Part shown: positions 9,411 to 16,077 of the stretch, one piece after another
Position numbering within the stretch: position 1 is the first letter of the stretch
Layout: each line of letters starts with the position of its first letter
NCBI RefSeq assembly: GCF_001044395.1
Contig: NZ_JANU01000002.1
Coordinates: 158,386-222,385, forward strand
DNA from: Caenimonas sp. SL110
Lineage (GTDB): Bacteria > Pseudomonadota > Gammaproteobacteria > Burkholderiales > Burkholderiaceae_C
Length of the DNA stretch: 64,000 nt
Direction of reading: 5' to 3'
Position numbers and translations under genes: made by a program
Notes under the pieces: generated by a model
What the model saw: only the letters and a program-made list of their open reading frames with translations
What the model was told of the DNA's origin: nothing
Database searches by the model: none

Positions 9411-9830
9411 ATGAACCTGCCAATACTGCTTCAGCACCTCATCCTTGCATCGGTCGTCGCTCTGACGGCCTGTTCATCGGAGGTGCCACCAGACGCCACC
9501 CTCACGCCAGCCGTGGCTGGCGGAGTCCTGAAGGTTGAAGCGTGGGCGGGTCACACCTGTCGCGTGCGAATCCGCGGAGCTAGCGTAGAGAACTGGGTCA
9601 AGCAAAGCGGCATCCTTCCACGAACGACCCTTGCCCCCGTCGTTGTGCAGGCATGCACCGGCAAGTTGCCTTACCTTAGCTCCGTGAGCGACCGCCATCC
9701 GACCGGGGCGGCGGTGTGGGAGGCCAGCTCGGGCCCGGGCTCCGCGGCACCGATTGCAGCTTACCTGGTGGTCGTCACTTCGATAGGCGCCGACGAAGCG
9801 CTACTCGAACTTCAGGCTCTAGGCCGGTAA
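9411..9830 (+). CDS. Small lipoprotein, unknown function
   Basis: 139 aa with a lipoprotein signal peptide: hydrophobic stretch LILASVVAL followed by lipobox LTAC (Cys at 21). The mature part of about 118 residues has two further cysteines and no recognised domain. It is read away from the hsd operon. It is one of three lipoproteins on the transposon. A GC-rich hairpin at 9866-9882 follows and may end the transcript. Confidence 0.65.
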   Translation: MNLPILLQHLILASVVALTACSSEVPPDATLTPAVAGGVLKVEAWAGHTCRVRIRGASVENWVKQSGILPRTTLAPVVVQACTGKLPYLSSVSDRHPTGAAVWEASSGPGSAAPIAAYLVVVTSIGADEALLELQALGR

Positions 9831-9865
9831 GCCCCGGCCCCAGTCCCAGAACCTCGAGGAGAAGT

Positions 9866-9882
9866 GCCCCGCACTGCGGGGC
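9866..9882. terminator. GC-rich hairpin between converging genes
   Basis: GCCCCGC (9866-9872) pairs perfectly with GCGGGGC (9876-9882). It lies between the converging lipoprotein and 321-aa genes. The U-tract is poor, so it is a weak or factor-assisted terminator at best. Confidence 0.4.
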
Positions 9883-9888
9883 AGATTC

Positions 9889-10854
9889 TTATGCGCGCTT
9901 CCTGCCAGCCCCTGGCAGCTGAATTCCTTCGGCGCGCATCAAGTCGCCAACGCCCTTCCACCACGTGCCACGGTGCACCAGACGCGCGTGGTGCATGCCT
10001 TCGTCGAGCACCTGCGCCTTCGTCATGGCCGAAACAGCCTCCCAGCCCTTCTTGAGGACATAGGTGGCGTTGTTCACCTCCGTGCTCTCGAGCACGTAAA
10101 GCTGGTGCTCGTCCCACCCATAGACCACGTAGCGGGAGAAGCCGTTGCGGCCGACCGCGATGAAGTCCGGCTCGTATGCCGTAATGGTCTTGACCCGCTC
10201 CCGGAGGACGGCCTGGTCGCCCGGGGAGACGCTGCGGATGACGCGGTCCACTGCCGGCTCAGCCCGCGACCACGGGTACTTGCCGGGCGGCAGCACCTCC
10301 CAGTTCAGACGCCGGACTGGCGCCTGCACCGTTTCGGCCAGGTCTTCCTTGACCAGCCGGCACTCCCCGAACAGCTCCACGAACATGTGGACCGTGTTCA
10401 GCAGCAGCTCCGGGTCTACCTCGCGCGCCTTGAACGGGCCGGCCGTGATGACCAACGCGTCGTTTGGCGCCGTGCGCACCTGCAACTCCACACCGTGCGG
10501 CTGCTTCCAGGAGCGGGGATACCGCTTGTACGGCACCTCCACAATCTTGGACTTCTCCTCGTAGTCGTAGCGGCCGCGGAACTCCTTCCAGGTCCATTCC
10601 CGTTGCCGGTGGTGGGTCTCAAGGGGCTGGTCCTTGTGGACGATTTCTTCGCCATCGGCATTTCGGCGGCTAGCGATGCCGAACTCGCCGGAGGGCAGCA
10701 GGCGCTCCCCAGCCACGGGCGGCACGGAGAATCCCACCTTGGCCACGTCGGAGAGCTGGCCTTCAAGGCCAGTGACCACAACGTAGAAGCTGTCGGAGGG
10801 GGCGAATGGTTTTAGGTGTGCCTCGAGGCTACGCACCTTTTTTCGGATGAACAT
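9889..10854 (-). CDS. Hypothetical protein, 321 aa
   Basis: No family recognised. The start is supported by AAAGGAA about seven bases upstream of ATG. The protein is soluble, mixed alpha/beta in character and rich in charged and aromatic residues. It has no signal peptide and no obvious catalytic motif. The C-terminal third contains a strand-rich stretch (SRYVVYGWDEHQLYVLESTEVNNATYVL). Downstream of the YjzC-like gene with a terminator-like hairpin between them, so probably separately transcribed. Codon pattern and intact length support a real gene. Confidence 0.65.
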   Translation of the reverse strand: MFIRKKVRSLEAHLKPFAPSDSFYVVVTGLEGQLSDVAKVGFSVPPVAGERLLPSGEFGIASRRNADGEEIVHKDQPLETHHRQREWTWKEFRGRYDYEEKSKIVEVPYKRYPRSWKQPHGVELQVRTAPNDALVITAGPFKAREVDPELLLNTVHMFVELFGECRLVKEDLAETVQAPVRRLNWEVLPPGKYPWSRAEPAVDRVIRSVSPGDQAVLRERVKTITAYEPDFIAVGRNGFSRYVVYGWDEHQLYVLESTEVNNATYVLKKGWEAVSAMTKAQVLDEGMHHARLVHRGTWWKGVGDLMRAEGIQLPGAGRKRA

Positions 10855-10871
10855 GTTGTTCCTTTGGATGT

Positions 10872-10898
10872 GAAACGGGAGGGCCGAAGCACCTCCCG
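10872..10898 (-). terminator. Terminator after the YjzC-like gene
   Basis: On the minus strand CGGGAGG pairs with CCTCCCG (10876-10882 with 10892-10898), followed by TTTCA. It lies 8 bp after the stop of the small YjzC-like gene. Confidence 0.5.
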
Positions 10899-10905
10899 CG
10901 GGTTG

Positions 10906-11091
10906 CTACCGTTTGCTGCCGGGGGTCACCTTCACAGGTGTCCACCCAGCTCCAGGCGTGGTCGTCGGCGGTAGCGGCTTGTTGTCCGCCACCGTTGCGA
11001 AGTTGGGGCGCTTGCCGCCCTTCGGCCCTACCTCTTGGTAGATGCCGCCACTGTTTCCGGTGCTCTGACCGGGCTTCTTGCTTGCTGCCAT
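10906..11091 (-). CDS. YjzC-like small protein
   Basis: 61 aa. ATG at 11091 is preceded by a perfect AGGAGG five bases upstream, which decides the start over a longer frame from 11145. The sequence has the spacing of the YjzC-like family: PGQSTGNSGGIYQEVG near the N-terminus, then LPPTTTPGAGWTPV. Function of the family is not known to me. The strong ribosome-binding site suggests good expression. It is an odd cargo gene on a transposon. Confidence 0.65.
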   Translation of the reverse strand: MAASKKPGQSTGNSGGIYQEVGPKGGKRPNFATVADNKPLPPTTTPGAGWTPVKVTPGSKR

Positions 11092-11109
11092 GTTTCCTCC
11101 TTGGAGACA

Positions 11110-11265
11110 GCTGATTCGCCCGGTACGTAAAACCCTGATACCCATCGGCCGAAGCTTCGGGGTATCCTCACATCCGCTGAGAACGTGAGTTCAAGGGGCA
11201 GGGTTCGCCGGGTATCGGTTTCCTGCCAAGCCCATCAGGAGGTCCAAGTCCTGGTGGGCTTTTTC
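11110..11265 (+). ncRNA. Candidate small RNA ending at a strong terminator
   Basis: A stable hairpin (GATACC...GGTATC enclosing the palindrome CCGAAGCTTCGG) is followed about 75 bp later by a textbook terminator, although no gene on that strand precedes it. This arrangement suggests a short transcript. The 5' end is unknown, and I do not recognise an RNA family. Confidence 0.25.
11228..11265 (+). terminator. Strong rightward terminator
   Basis: AAGCCCATCAGGA (11228-11240) pairs with TCCTGGTGGGCTT (11249-11261) with one mismatch, an 8-nt loop and a T-rich tail. No rightward coding gene lies upstream, so it may end a non-coding RNA. Confidence 0.7.
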
Positions 11266-11322
11266 ATTTTAGGTCGCTGCCGACCTGCAAACACTATATC
11301 TGGGGTCGGTTTGCCATGCAAG

Positions 11323-11338
11323 ACACTACAGGTAGTGT
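11323..11338. promoter_or_regulatory. 16-bp palindrome, possible operator
   Basis: ACACTAC-AG-GTAGTGT has 7-bp perfect arms and a 2-bp centre. A partial copy of the arm (ACACTA) occurs at 11291-11296. With no gene immediately next to it the target promoter is unclear. Confidence 0.3.
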
Positions 11339-11551
11339 TTTCTGTGGATAAGTGGTGCATCTTCGGTGGACCGATTCCCGCACTAAATCAAGATAGGACG
11401 CGGCACCCGCGCGTTCGGCGGCCGGTACCGCATGCAGTGGACAAACGTCGAGGTGCGGGCGCGCCGCGGGCACCTACCCACAGGAAATCCGAAGGCGCCG
11501 CCCTTTCTTCCATACGCGTCTCCTCAGGCCCGGCCTGGCTCCAACAGGCGT

Positions 11552-11576
11552 AAAAAAGCCCGGCGTATGCCGGGCT
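11552..11576 (-). terminator. Terminator for the 181-aa exported-protein gene
   Basis: AAGCCCGGC / GCCGGGCTT form a perfect 9-bp stem with a 4-nt loop. On the minus strand it is followed by a run of T. It lies 47 bp downstream of the stop at 11624. Confidence 0.85.
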
Positions 11577-11623
11577 TCGGTACGGGGGCGGCAAGGTTTC
11601 GCGGAGTCGCCGCGGATTCCCGC

Positions 11624-12169
11624 TCACTCTTTGGTGTCGAGAAGGACCGGCGCCCTCTTCGCGCACATGCGCCCGCTGCAGCGCGACCTGTCGGGCTCGC
11701 TCAGGTAGAGATTTGCACGAGTGTCGACGAACTCCAGGGTCAGGTCTCCGCCGTACAGGGTCCTGCCCGCGAGGAGAGTCTTCACGGCGAACGACACGTC
11801 ATGTCGGGCGCCTTGTTCATCCACCCAGAGAACCCTCAACGGCGCATCGGTTATCGGAAAATTCACGGTAGCGCTGCCCGGGATTGCGCCGCATTTCTTG
11901 CGCGGGTTTGCTCCCCTGCCAGAGATGTGTCCCATATCGGGCCACAGGTACTGCATTTCCGTGACGCACCGGCCAGGCGTGGCCACGATTACGAAGCTCC
12001 ACAGGTCCACAGGGTCACCGATGCCGAATACCCGCAGGGCCGACTCCACCGCGGGGCTAGCTGCGGAGGCCGGGTCCGAAGTGGCTGATAGAGCTGCGCT
12101 CAGCGCGAGTACGGCACAAGCTGTAGCGCGGGCGGCGCCGCGTGTCGGTGTTAAAGAATTCTGGGTCAA
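11624..12169 (-). CDS. Exported protein, unknown function
   Basis: 181 aa with an N-terminal signal peptide: basic start, hydrophobic ATACAVLALSAALSA, then a likely cleavage after PASA-A near residue 36. The mature domain has five cysteines, which could form disulphides in the periplasm. No family recognised. It is divergent from the LexA-like gene; the 136-bp gap between them holds the SOS-type box, so the box could affect both genes. A clear terminator follows. Confidence 0.65.
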   Translation of the reverse strand: MTQNSLTPTRGAARATACAVLALSAALSATSDPASAASPAVESALRVFGIGDPVDLWSFVIVATPGRCVTEMQYLWPDMGHISGRGANPRKKCGAIPGSATVNFPITDAPLRVLWVDEQGARHDVSFAVKTLLAGRTLYGGDLTLEFVDTRANLYLSEPDRSRCSGRMCAKRAPVLLDTKE

Positions 12170-12240
12170 GCCTGTCTCCTCGATTTAGGTTCCGGCGTGT
12201 AAGTACTTGATTTAGTTAAGGGGTCAGTCCCGACCAGCGG

Positions 12241-12269
12241 TTGCCGCCGTAGCTGTATGCCCGTACAGT
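12241..12269 (+). promoter_or_regulatory. Promoter with LexA (SOS) box for the LexA-like/transposase operon
   Basis: A candidate -35 TTGCCG (12241-12246) and -10 TACAGT (12264-12269) are spaced by 17 bp. The perfect SOS consensus CTGT-N8-ACAG (CTGTATGCCCGTACAG, 12253-12268) covers the spacer and -10. Repressor bound there would block the polymerase. The box is 37 bp upstream of the LexA-like start codon. Either the element's own LexA-like protein or the host LexA could bind. Confidence 0.75.
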
Positions 12270-12305
12270 ATCTCCAACGAACAAACATTCGCCGGAGAAA
12301 ACGAG

Positions 12306-12899
12306 ATGGCCGAGACCGACACGCAGCACCTGGAGAAGCTCCGGACCTACTGGAAGCGCAACCACGCGTTCCCGTCCATGGCCAAGCTCTGCGAAGTGGT
12401 CGGCATGTCCTCCACCGCCAGCGTCTTCGACCTTGTCGGCCGGCTCAAGGAAGCTGGATACGTCCAGCGCGTCGAGGGCCGCATCGCACCCACCAAACGT
12501 TTCTTCGCCCGCCCGTTTGTTGGCGCCGTGCGCGCAGGCCTGCCGCAGCCCCGCCAGGACGATGACGACTTCGAGGTCCTGACGTTGGACGACTACCTCG
12601 TCCCGGACCCCAACCGCACATTCCTGGCCAGGGTCAAGGGCGACTCCATGCGGGACGCGGCCCTAGTCGACGGCGACCTTGTGGTTGTGCAGAAGAACTG
12701 CCCCACACGGGTGGGCGACATCGTTGTTGCCGTCATCGATGGCCAGGTGACCGTGAAGCATCTGCGCCAGCAGCCGGGCGGGCGCTTCTACCTGCAGGCC
12801 GCCAATCCCGACTTCGCGGACATCGTCCCTGAAGGCGAGCTCGAAATCCTTGGGGTGGTCGTCGGCCAGTGCCGCGCCTACCGGAGGTCCGCCGCCTGA
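12306..12899 (+). CDS. LexA-like SOS-type repressor (S24 self-cleaving family)
   Basis: 197 aa. The N-terminal winged-helix of LexA type (residues ~5-65; FPSMAKLCEVVGMSSTASV) is followed by a self-cleavage Ala77-Gly78 (VRAGLPQ). The S24 peptidase domain has catalytic Ser114 (KGDSMRDA) and Lys151 (TVKHLR). The family represses its targets until activated RecA triggers cleavage. A perfect CTGT-N8-ACAG box covers its own promoter. The start has GGAGA upstream. It is first in a rightward run that includes the transposase. It is shorter and more divergent than a typical chromosomal LexA, and is probably the element's own regulator. Confidence 0.9.
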   Translation: MAETDTQHLEKLRTYWKRNHAFPSMAKLCEVVGMSSTASVFDLVGRLKEAGYVQRVEGRIAPTKRFFARPFVGAVRAGLPQPRQDDDDFEVLTLDDYLVPDPNRTFLARVKGDSMRDAALVDGDLVVVQKNCPTRVGDIVVAVIDGQVTVKHLRQQPGGRFYLQAANPDFADIVPEGELEILGVVVGQCRAYRRSAA

Positions 12900-13033
12900 C
12901 CACCCGCAGCCCCTACCCCAGGCCGTAAGGCCCCCACCAGCAGCTGAACGCGGTCTCCGCCCCGAGGCCGGTGGCGCAGCTTTGCCCAAAACCATTGAAA
13001 GCCGCCTGGCCGCACCAGGCGCAAGGAGAAGCC

Positions 13034-13411
13034 ATGCCTGTTTGGAACATTGAATCGATTGAGGACAGACCGGACGTCACGCTCAGCGACTGGGCGGCGT
13101 TTGAAGTTCCGCTGAACGGCCCGGACCAGCCCTGGACGCGCCACCTGGCCGGATGGTCGCGCGAAGACTGTCAGGGGCAAGTCTGCTCCGCGGTGCAGCG
13201 GTTCGACCCTGTGACGGGCAGCTGCCTCACGGAGAGCGGCCGGGTGTACCGGCTCCACGGCCGGCCAGGTATGACCGCGGACGCGCAATACGTCTGGAGC
13301 CGCTGGAAGCGCATCGCCTCCGTCACCGAGCAGCGAAACGTGACGCAGGAGACCTTCGAGGCGATTCAGGCTGCCAAGGCCCCAAGCGCTGCGCCGGAGC
13401 CACTCCCATGA
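13034..13411 (+). CDS. Small unknown protein, paralogue of 15744-16076
   Basis: 125 aa. The start is chosen at 13034, preceded by AAGGAG. Its first ~95 residues match the 110-aa product at 15744-16076 along their length: shared features include PWTRHL, GQV, FDP and SGRVYxL, with W at similar positions. The family is unknown to me. A copy on each side of the 99-aa, 242-aa and transposase genes suggests a duplicated accessory function, perhaps in transposition or its control, which is inference. It is 134 bp downstream of the LexA-like gene. Confidence 0.7.
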   Translation: MPVWNIESIEDRPDVTLSDWAAFEVPLNGPDQPWTRHLAGWSREDCQGQVCSAVQRFDPVTGSCLTESGRVYRLHGRPGMTADAQYVWSRWKRIASVTEQRNVTQETFEAIQAAKAPSAAPEPLP

Positions 13412-13484
13412 AGCCGGAGCAGTCTAAAACGCGGGCATCTAAACCCGTCTCGTTCTTAGACACGCAATAGGTCAAGGACACAGT

Positions 13485-13784
13485 ATGAAAGTCAAGGTCA
13501 GAACGATGCGTCACGAGGGGCGAAACCTCAACCGCGACGACTTGAAGAAGCTCCCTCCGCGGGTTGGCGAGCTGCGCGTGCTCGAGGAGCGCGACCCCGC
13601 CCTGGGCCGGCAGGTGCTGCGCGCGCGGCTCCTGGATATGACTCGCGGCACGGAGCACGACATTCTTCCTGGCCTGATGGACGCCCGCCTGGTCTGGGCT
13701 GCCGACGGCAAGATGACCCTCATCGGCACCGAGCGCCTCGACCGCGCCGAGTACGGCCAGACCTGGTCGGTGGAGGTTGGCTGA
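13485..13784 (+). CDS. Small unknown protein in transposase operon
   Basis: 99 aa, basic N-terminal third (VKVRTMRHEGRNLNRDDLKKLPP) and a strand-rich C-terminal half. No family recognised. Its stop overlaps the start of the 242-aa gene (TGATG), which in turn leads directly into the transposase, so the three are probably translated as one unit. Confidence 0.65.
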   Translation: MKVKVRTMRHEGRNLNRDDLKKLPPRVGELRVLEERDPALGRQVLRARLLDMTRGTEHDILPGLMDARLVWAADGKMTLIGTERLDRAEYGQTWSVEVG

Positions 13785-14512
13785 TGCTCAAAGTCTTCGT
13801 CCACACCGGCGTGCTCGAGGAACGCAACCCCGGCAACCAACTGGCCATGCTGGACATCGCCTACGCCAAGAAGTCGTACATGGCCGACTACCAGTGCGCG
13901 CTCCTCGCCAAAAGCCACGGCGAGCTGAACTACGCAACCCCGCAGGACGAGCCGGACAGCCACACCTTCGTCCTGCAGTACCCGCGGTGGTCCGGCAGCC
14001 TGTGGGACTTGGTAGCCCGCGCCCTGACCCGAGCCCTGTACCGCGCCGACCAGGCGCCAGCCGTGAAGCGCGTCGACCGCCGCTGCGCATACGCTACTCG
14101 CCTGTGCGTGGCCATCCAGCAGGCCACCCTGGACAACCAGGGCCTCGAACTGGCGACGGGCACGATTACGCAGACCGGCAAGGAGCGCGGCTTCTACACC
14201 GTCAACCTTGAAGAAGACATTCTTGGGCGTCACAGCGCCACGTTCGCCTACGGTGAGAAGACCCTGAACCCCTCGGACCTGGTGCTGCGCGCCATCTGCT
14301 GGTCGCTCTTCAACCAGGACACCCTGGGCCGCCGGCCCGCGCTCATCCTGCCGCCGGCCATCAGGGTCGACGGCGTAGAGCGCTTCGACATCGAAAACCT
14401 GACGGAGCCCGCGCGCACGGGCTTCAACCGCTTCCGCGCGCCGGCCGGCACCGCGATGATGGAGGCAATGCCGTTGGCCGCGGACTACGTGCGCTTCCTC
14501 ACTGCAGGTTGA
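13784..14512 (+). CDS. Unknown protein (242 aa) directly upstream of the transposase
   Basis: The ATG overlaps the preceding stop (TGATG), and its own stop is 2 bp before the transposase ATG. No signal peptide, membrane helix or recognised motif. Composition is that of a soluble globular protein with Trp and Tyr spread throughout. Tight coupling to the transposase suggests a transposition-accessory or target-selection role, but nothing in the sequence proves it. Confidence 0.7.
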   Translation: MLKVFVHTGVLEERNPGNQLAMLDIAYAKKSYMADYQCALLAKSHGELNYATPQDEPDSHTFVLQYPRWSGSLWDLVARALTRALYRADQAPAVKRVDRRCAYATRLCVAIQQATLDNQGLELATGTITQTGKERGFYTVNLEEDILGRHSATFAYGEKTLNPSDLVLRAICWSLFNQDTLGRRPALILPPAIRVDGVERFDIENLTEPARTGFNRFRAPAGTAMMEAMPLAADYVRFLTAG

Positions 14513-14514
14513 CC

Positions 14515-15732
14515 ATGAGCGCCCCCGCGTCCTCCCCCTTTAAGCCGCTTCCAATTCGCAAGCGGACGGGCACGGCGGCCTTCCATCTGAGCAAGAAGGC
14601 GGTCGACTTCGGCCAGGAAGACCTGGCCAAGCTGTCCGAGAAGCAGGCGGTGCTCCTGCTCGCGGAGCTGACCTGGGGCTCGACCACCGAGATGCCCTGT
14701 GCGCATTGCGGGACCGTGGACACCCACTATTTCTCGGTCAAGGAGCTGCGCTGGAAGTGCAAGTGCTGCGGCAAGCGGTTCTCCGTGACGTCCGGCACGG
14801 TGCTCGCTGACCACAAGTTGTCGCTGAAGAAGATTCTGTGCATGGCCTTCACCTGGGCCAATGGCGCTTCCGGGCTGCCGGCGCTGCAGCTGCGCCGCGA
14901 GTGGAACGTCGCGTATGGGACGGCATTCACCTTGGTGCAGAAGCTGCGCGAAGGGCTCGTGCGCGGATTCAACGTGGGCCTACTGGCCGGCGTGCACGAG
15001 ATGGACGGCATGGACATCAATGGCCGCCGGTACCGAGAAAAGCGCGGCAAGCCCCTCGGTGGCAAAAGTGGCCCGACCCCAAAGATTCCGTCCTTCCTGC
15101 TGAAGCCGAAGCCTGGCGAGGAGCCCCATGGCCCGCCCACTCCGCCGAAGTGGGGCAAGGCTTCCAAGCAGCCGGTGGACCGCCGCCTGGTGCTCGCAAT
15201 GGTGCAGCGAGGTCAGAGCCTTGGCTTGGGCGCGGTGTCGACCCGTATTGGAATCGCCAAGACCGAGTCCGGGGCCACCGTGACGACCATGGCCATGCGC
15301 CACGCCTCCGCCGAATCGGCCTTCATGACCGACGAGGACCCGTCGTACGCATCATTTGGCACGCTGTTCGCCAAGCACGACACCATCAATCACTCCGAGA
15401 GCTACAGCCGGCCGGGCGGCATCAGCAACAACCTGGCCGAGAGCTTGAACGCTCGCATGCGACGTGGCGCCGAGGGCGTCTACCTGAACCAGAGCAACAA
15501 GTACACGCACGACTACTCGTGCGAGCAGGCCTGGCGCCAGGACACCCGCAAGCTCTCAACCGGCAAGAAGCTGAGGCATCTGCTGCGGGTGGCGCTATCG
15601 GTGGGCCTGTCGAAGTGGTGGCGTGGCTACTACCAGGGGGTACACCGGGACCACGAGATGCTGCTCGAGGGCAATGCACCGGCCAAGGGTCGCGGCAGGC
15701 CAGAGGGCTGGAAGCCGAAGCCGCCGCGATAG
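14515..15732 (+). CDS. IS1595-family (ISXO2-like) transposase
   Basis: 405 aa from ATG 14515. An N-terminal zinc ribbon (C62-x2-C65 and C82-x2-C85, within PCAHCG and CKCCGKRFS) precedes a DDE-type domain: D164 in HEMDGMDINGRR, D273 in FMTDEDPSY, and N306 with E309 in NNLAESLNARMRRGAEGVY. The last motif aligns position by position with the family pattern N-x2-E-x7-R-G-x3-GVY. Later residues SNKYTHDYSCEQAW match the family's S.KHL..Y..EF region. It has an extra loop of about 45 residues after the first Asp and a basic Pro-rich tail. It is the only transposase in the element and is intact. Confidence 0.93.
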   Translation: MSAPASSPFKPLPIRKRTGTAAFHLSKKAVDFGQEDLAKLSEKQAVLLLAELTWGSTTEMPCAHCGTVDTHYFSVKELRWKCKCCGKRFSVTSGTVLADHKLSLKKILCMAFTWANGASGLPALQLRREWNVAYGTAFTLVQKLREGLVRGFNVGLLAGVHEMDGMDINGRRYREKRGKPLGGKSGPTPKIPSFLLKPKPGEEPHGPPTPPKWGKASKQPVDRRLVLAMVQRGQSLGLGAVSTRIGIAKTESGATVTTMAMRHASAESAFMTDEDPSYASFGTLFAKHDTINHSESYSRPGGISNNLAESLNARMRRGAEGVYLNQSNKYTHDYSCEQAWRQDTRKLSTGKKLRHLLRVALSVGLSKWWRGYYQGVHRDHEMLLEGNAPAKGRGRPEGWKPKPPR

Positions 15733-15743
15733 GAGAACCGCAC

Positions 15744-16076
15744 ATGACATGGCGCATCGACCGCATCGAACAGGAACCCACCAAGACGCTGGACGCCTGG
15801 ATGGTCATGGAGGTGCCGTTTGACGGTCCAGGGCGGCCTTGGACGCGCCACCTGGTGGGCTGGCGGCTGGAGGGGTGTAAGGGGCAAGTGAGCTCACCGG
15901 TGGAGGTGTTCGACCCTGCTACGCGGCGGGCGAAGACCCGCAGCGGGCGGGTCTACCAGTTGGGCGAGCGGTCAGGGCTCAGTGGAGCCGCGTTTGCTGC
16001 CTGGGGCGTGTGGAAGCGCCGGCATGGAGTGCTGGAAGAGCGCGACGCCACTGACGACGTTGGCCCGCTCACCTAA
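15744..16076 (+). CDS. Small unknown protein, paralogue of 13034-13411
   Basis: 110 aa; ATG at 15744 has AGGAGA eight bases upstream. Similar throughout to the product of 13034-13411 (PWTRHLVGW, KGQV, FDPATR, SGRVYQL). It follows the transposase by 11 bp and so probably belongs to the same operon. The two copies have diverged considerably, suggesting an old duplication kept by selection. Function unknown. Confidence 0.7.
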   Translation: MTWRIDRIEQEPTKTLDAWMVMEVPFDGPGRPWTRHLVGWRLEGCKGQVSSPVEVFDPATRRAKTRSGRVYQLGERSGLSGAAFAAWGVWKRRHGVLEERDATDDVGPLT

Positions 16077-16077
16077 G

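Larger units (their letters stand above)
11092..11623. other. 532-bp non-coding region with several hairpins
   Basis: No convincing gene is present; the frame at 11185-11553 lacks a ribosome-binding site and looks random. From left to right it holds an inverted repeat (GATACC ... GGTATC around CCGAAGCTTCGG, about 11128-11155), a strong rightward terminator (11228-11265), a 16-bp palindrome ACACTACAGGTAGTGT (11323-11338), and a leftward terminator (11552-11576). The first hairpin followed by a terminator could be a small RNA of about 130 nt read rightward. Confidence 0.5.

Noticed and set aside
11160..11260. tRNA-like GGTTCG segment
   Set aside because: A T-loop-like string is present, but no acceptor stem or anticodon arm can be folded around it.
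11185..11553. 122-aa coding region
   Set aside because: No ribosome-binding site, crosses two terminator hairpins, random-looking composition.
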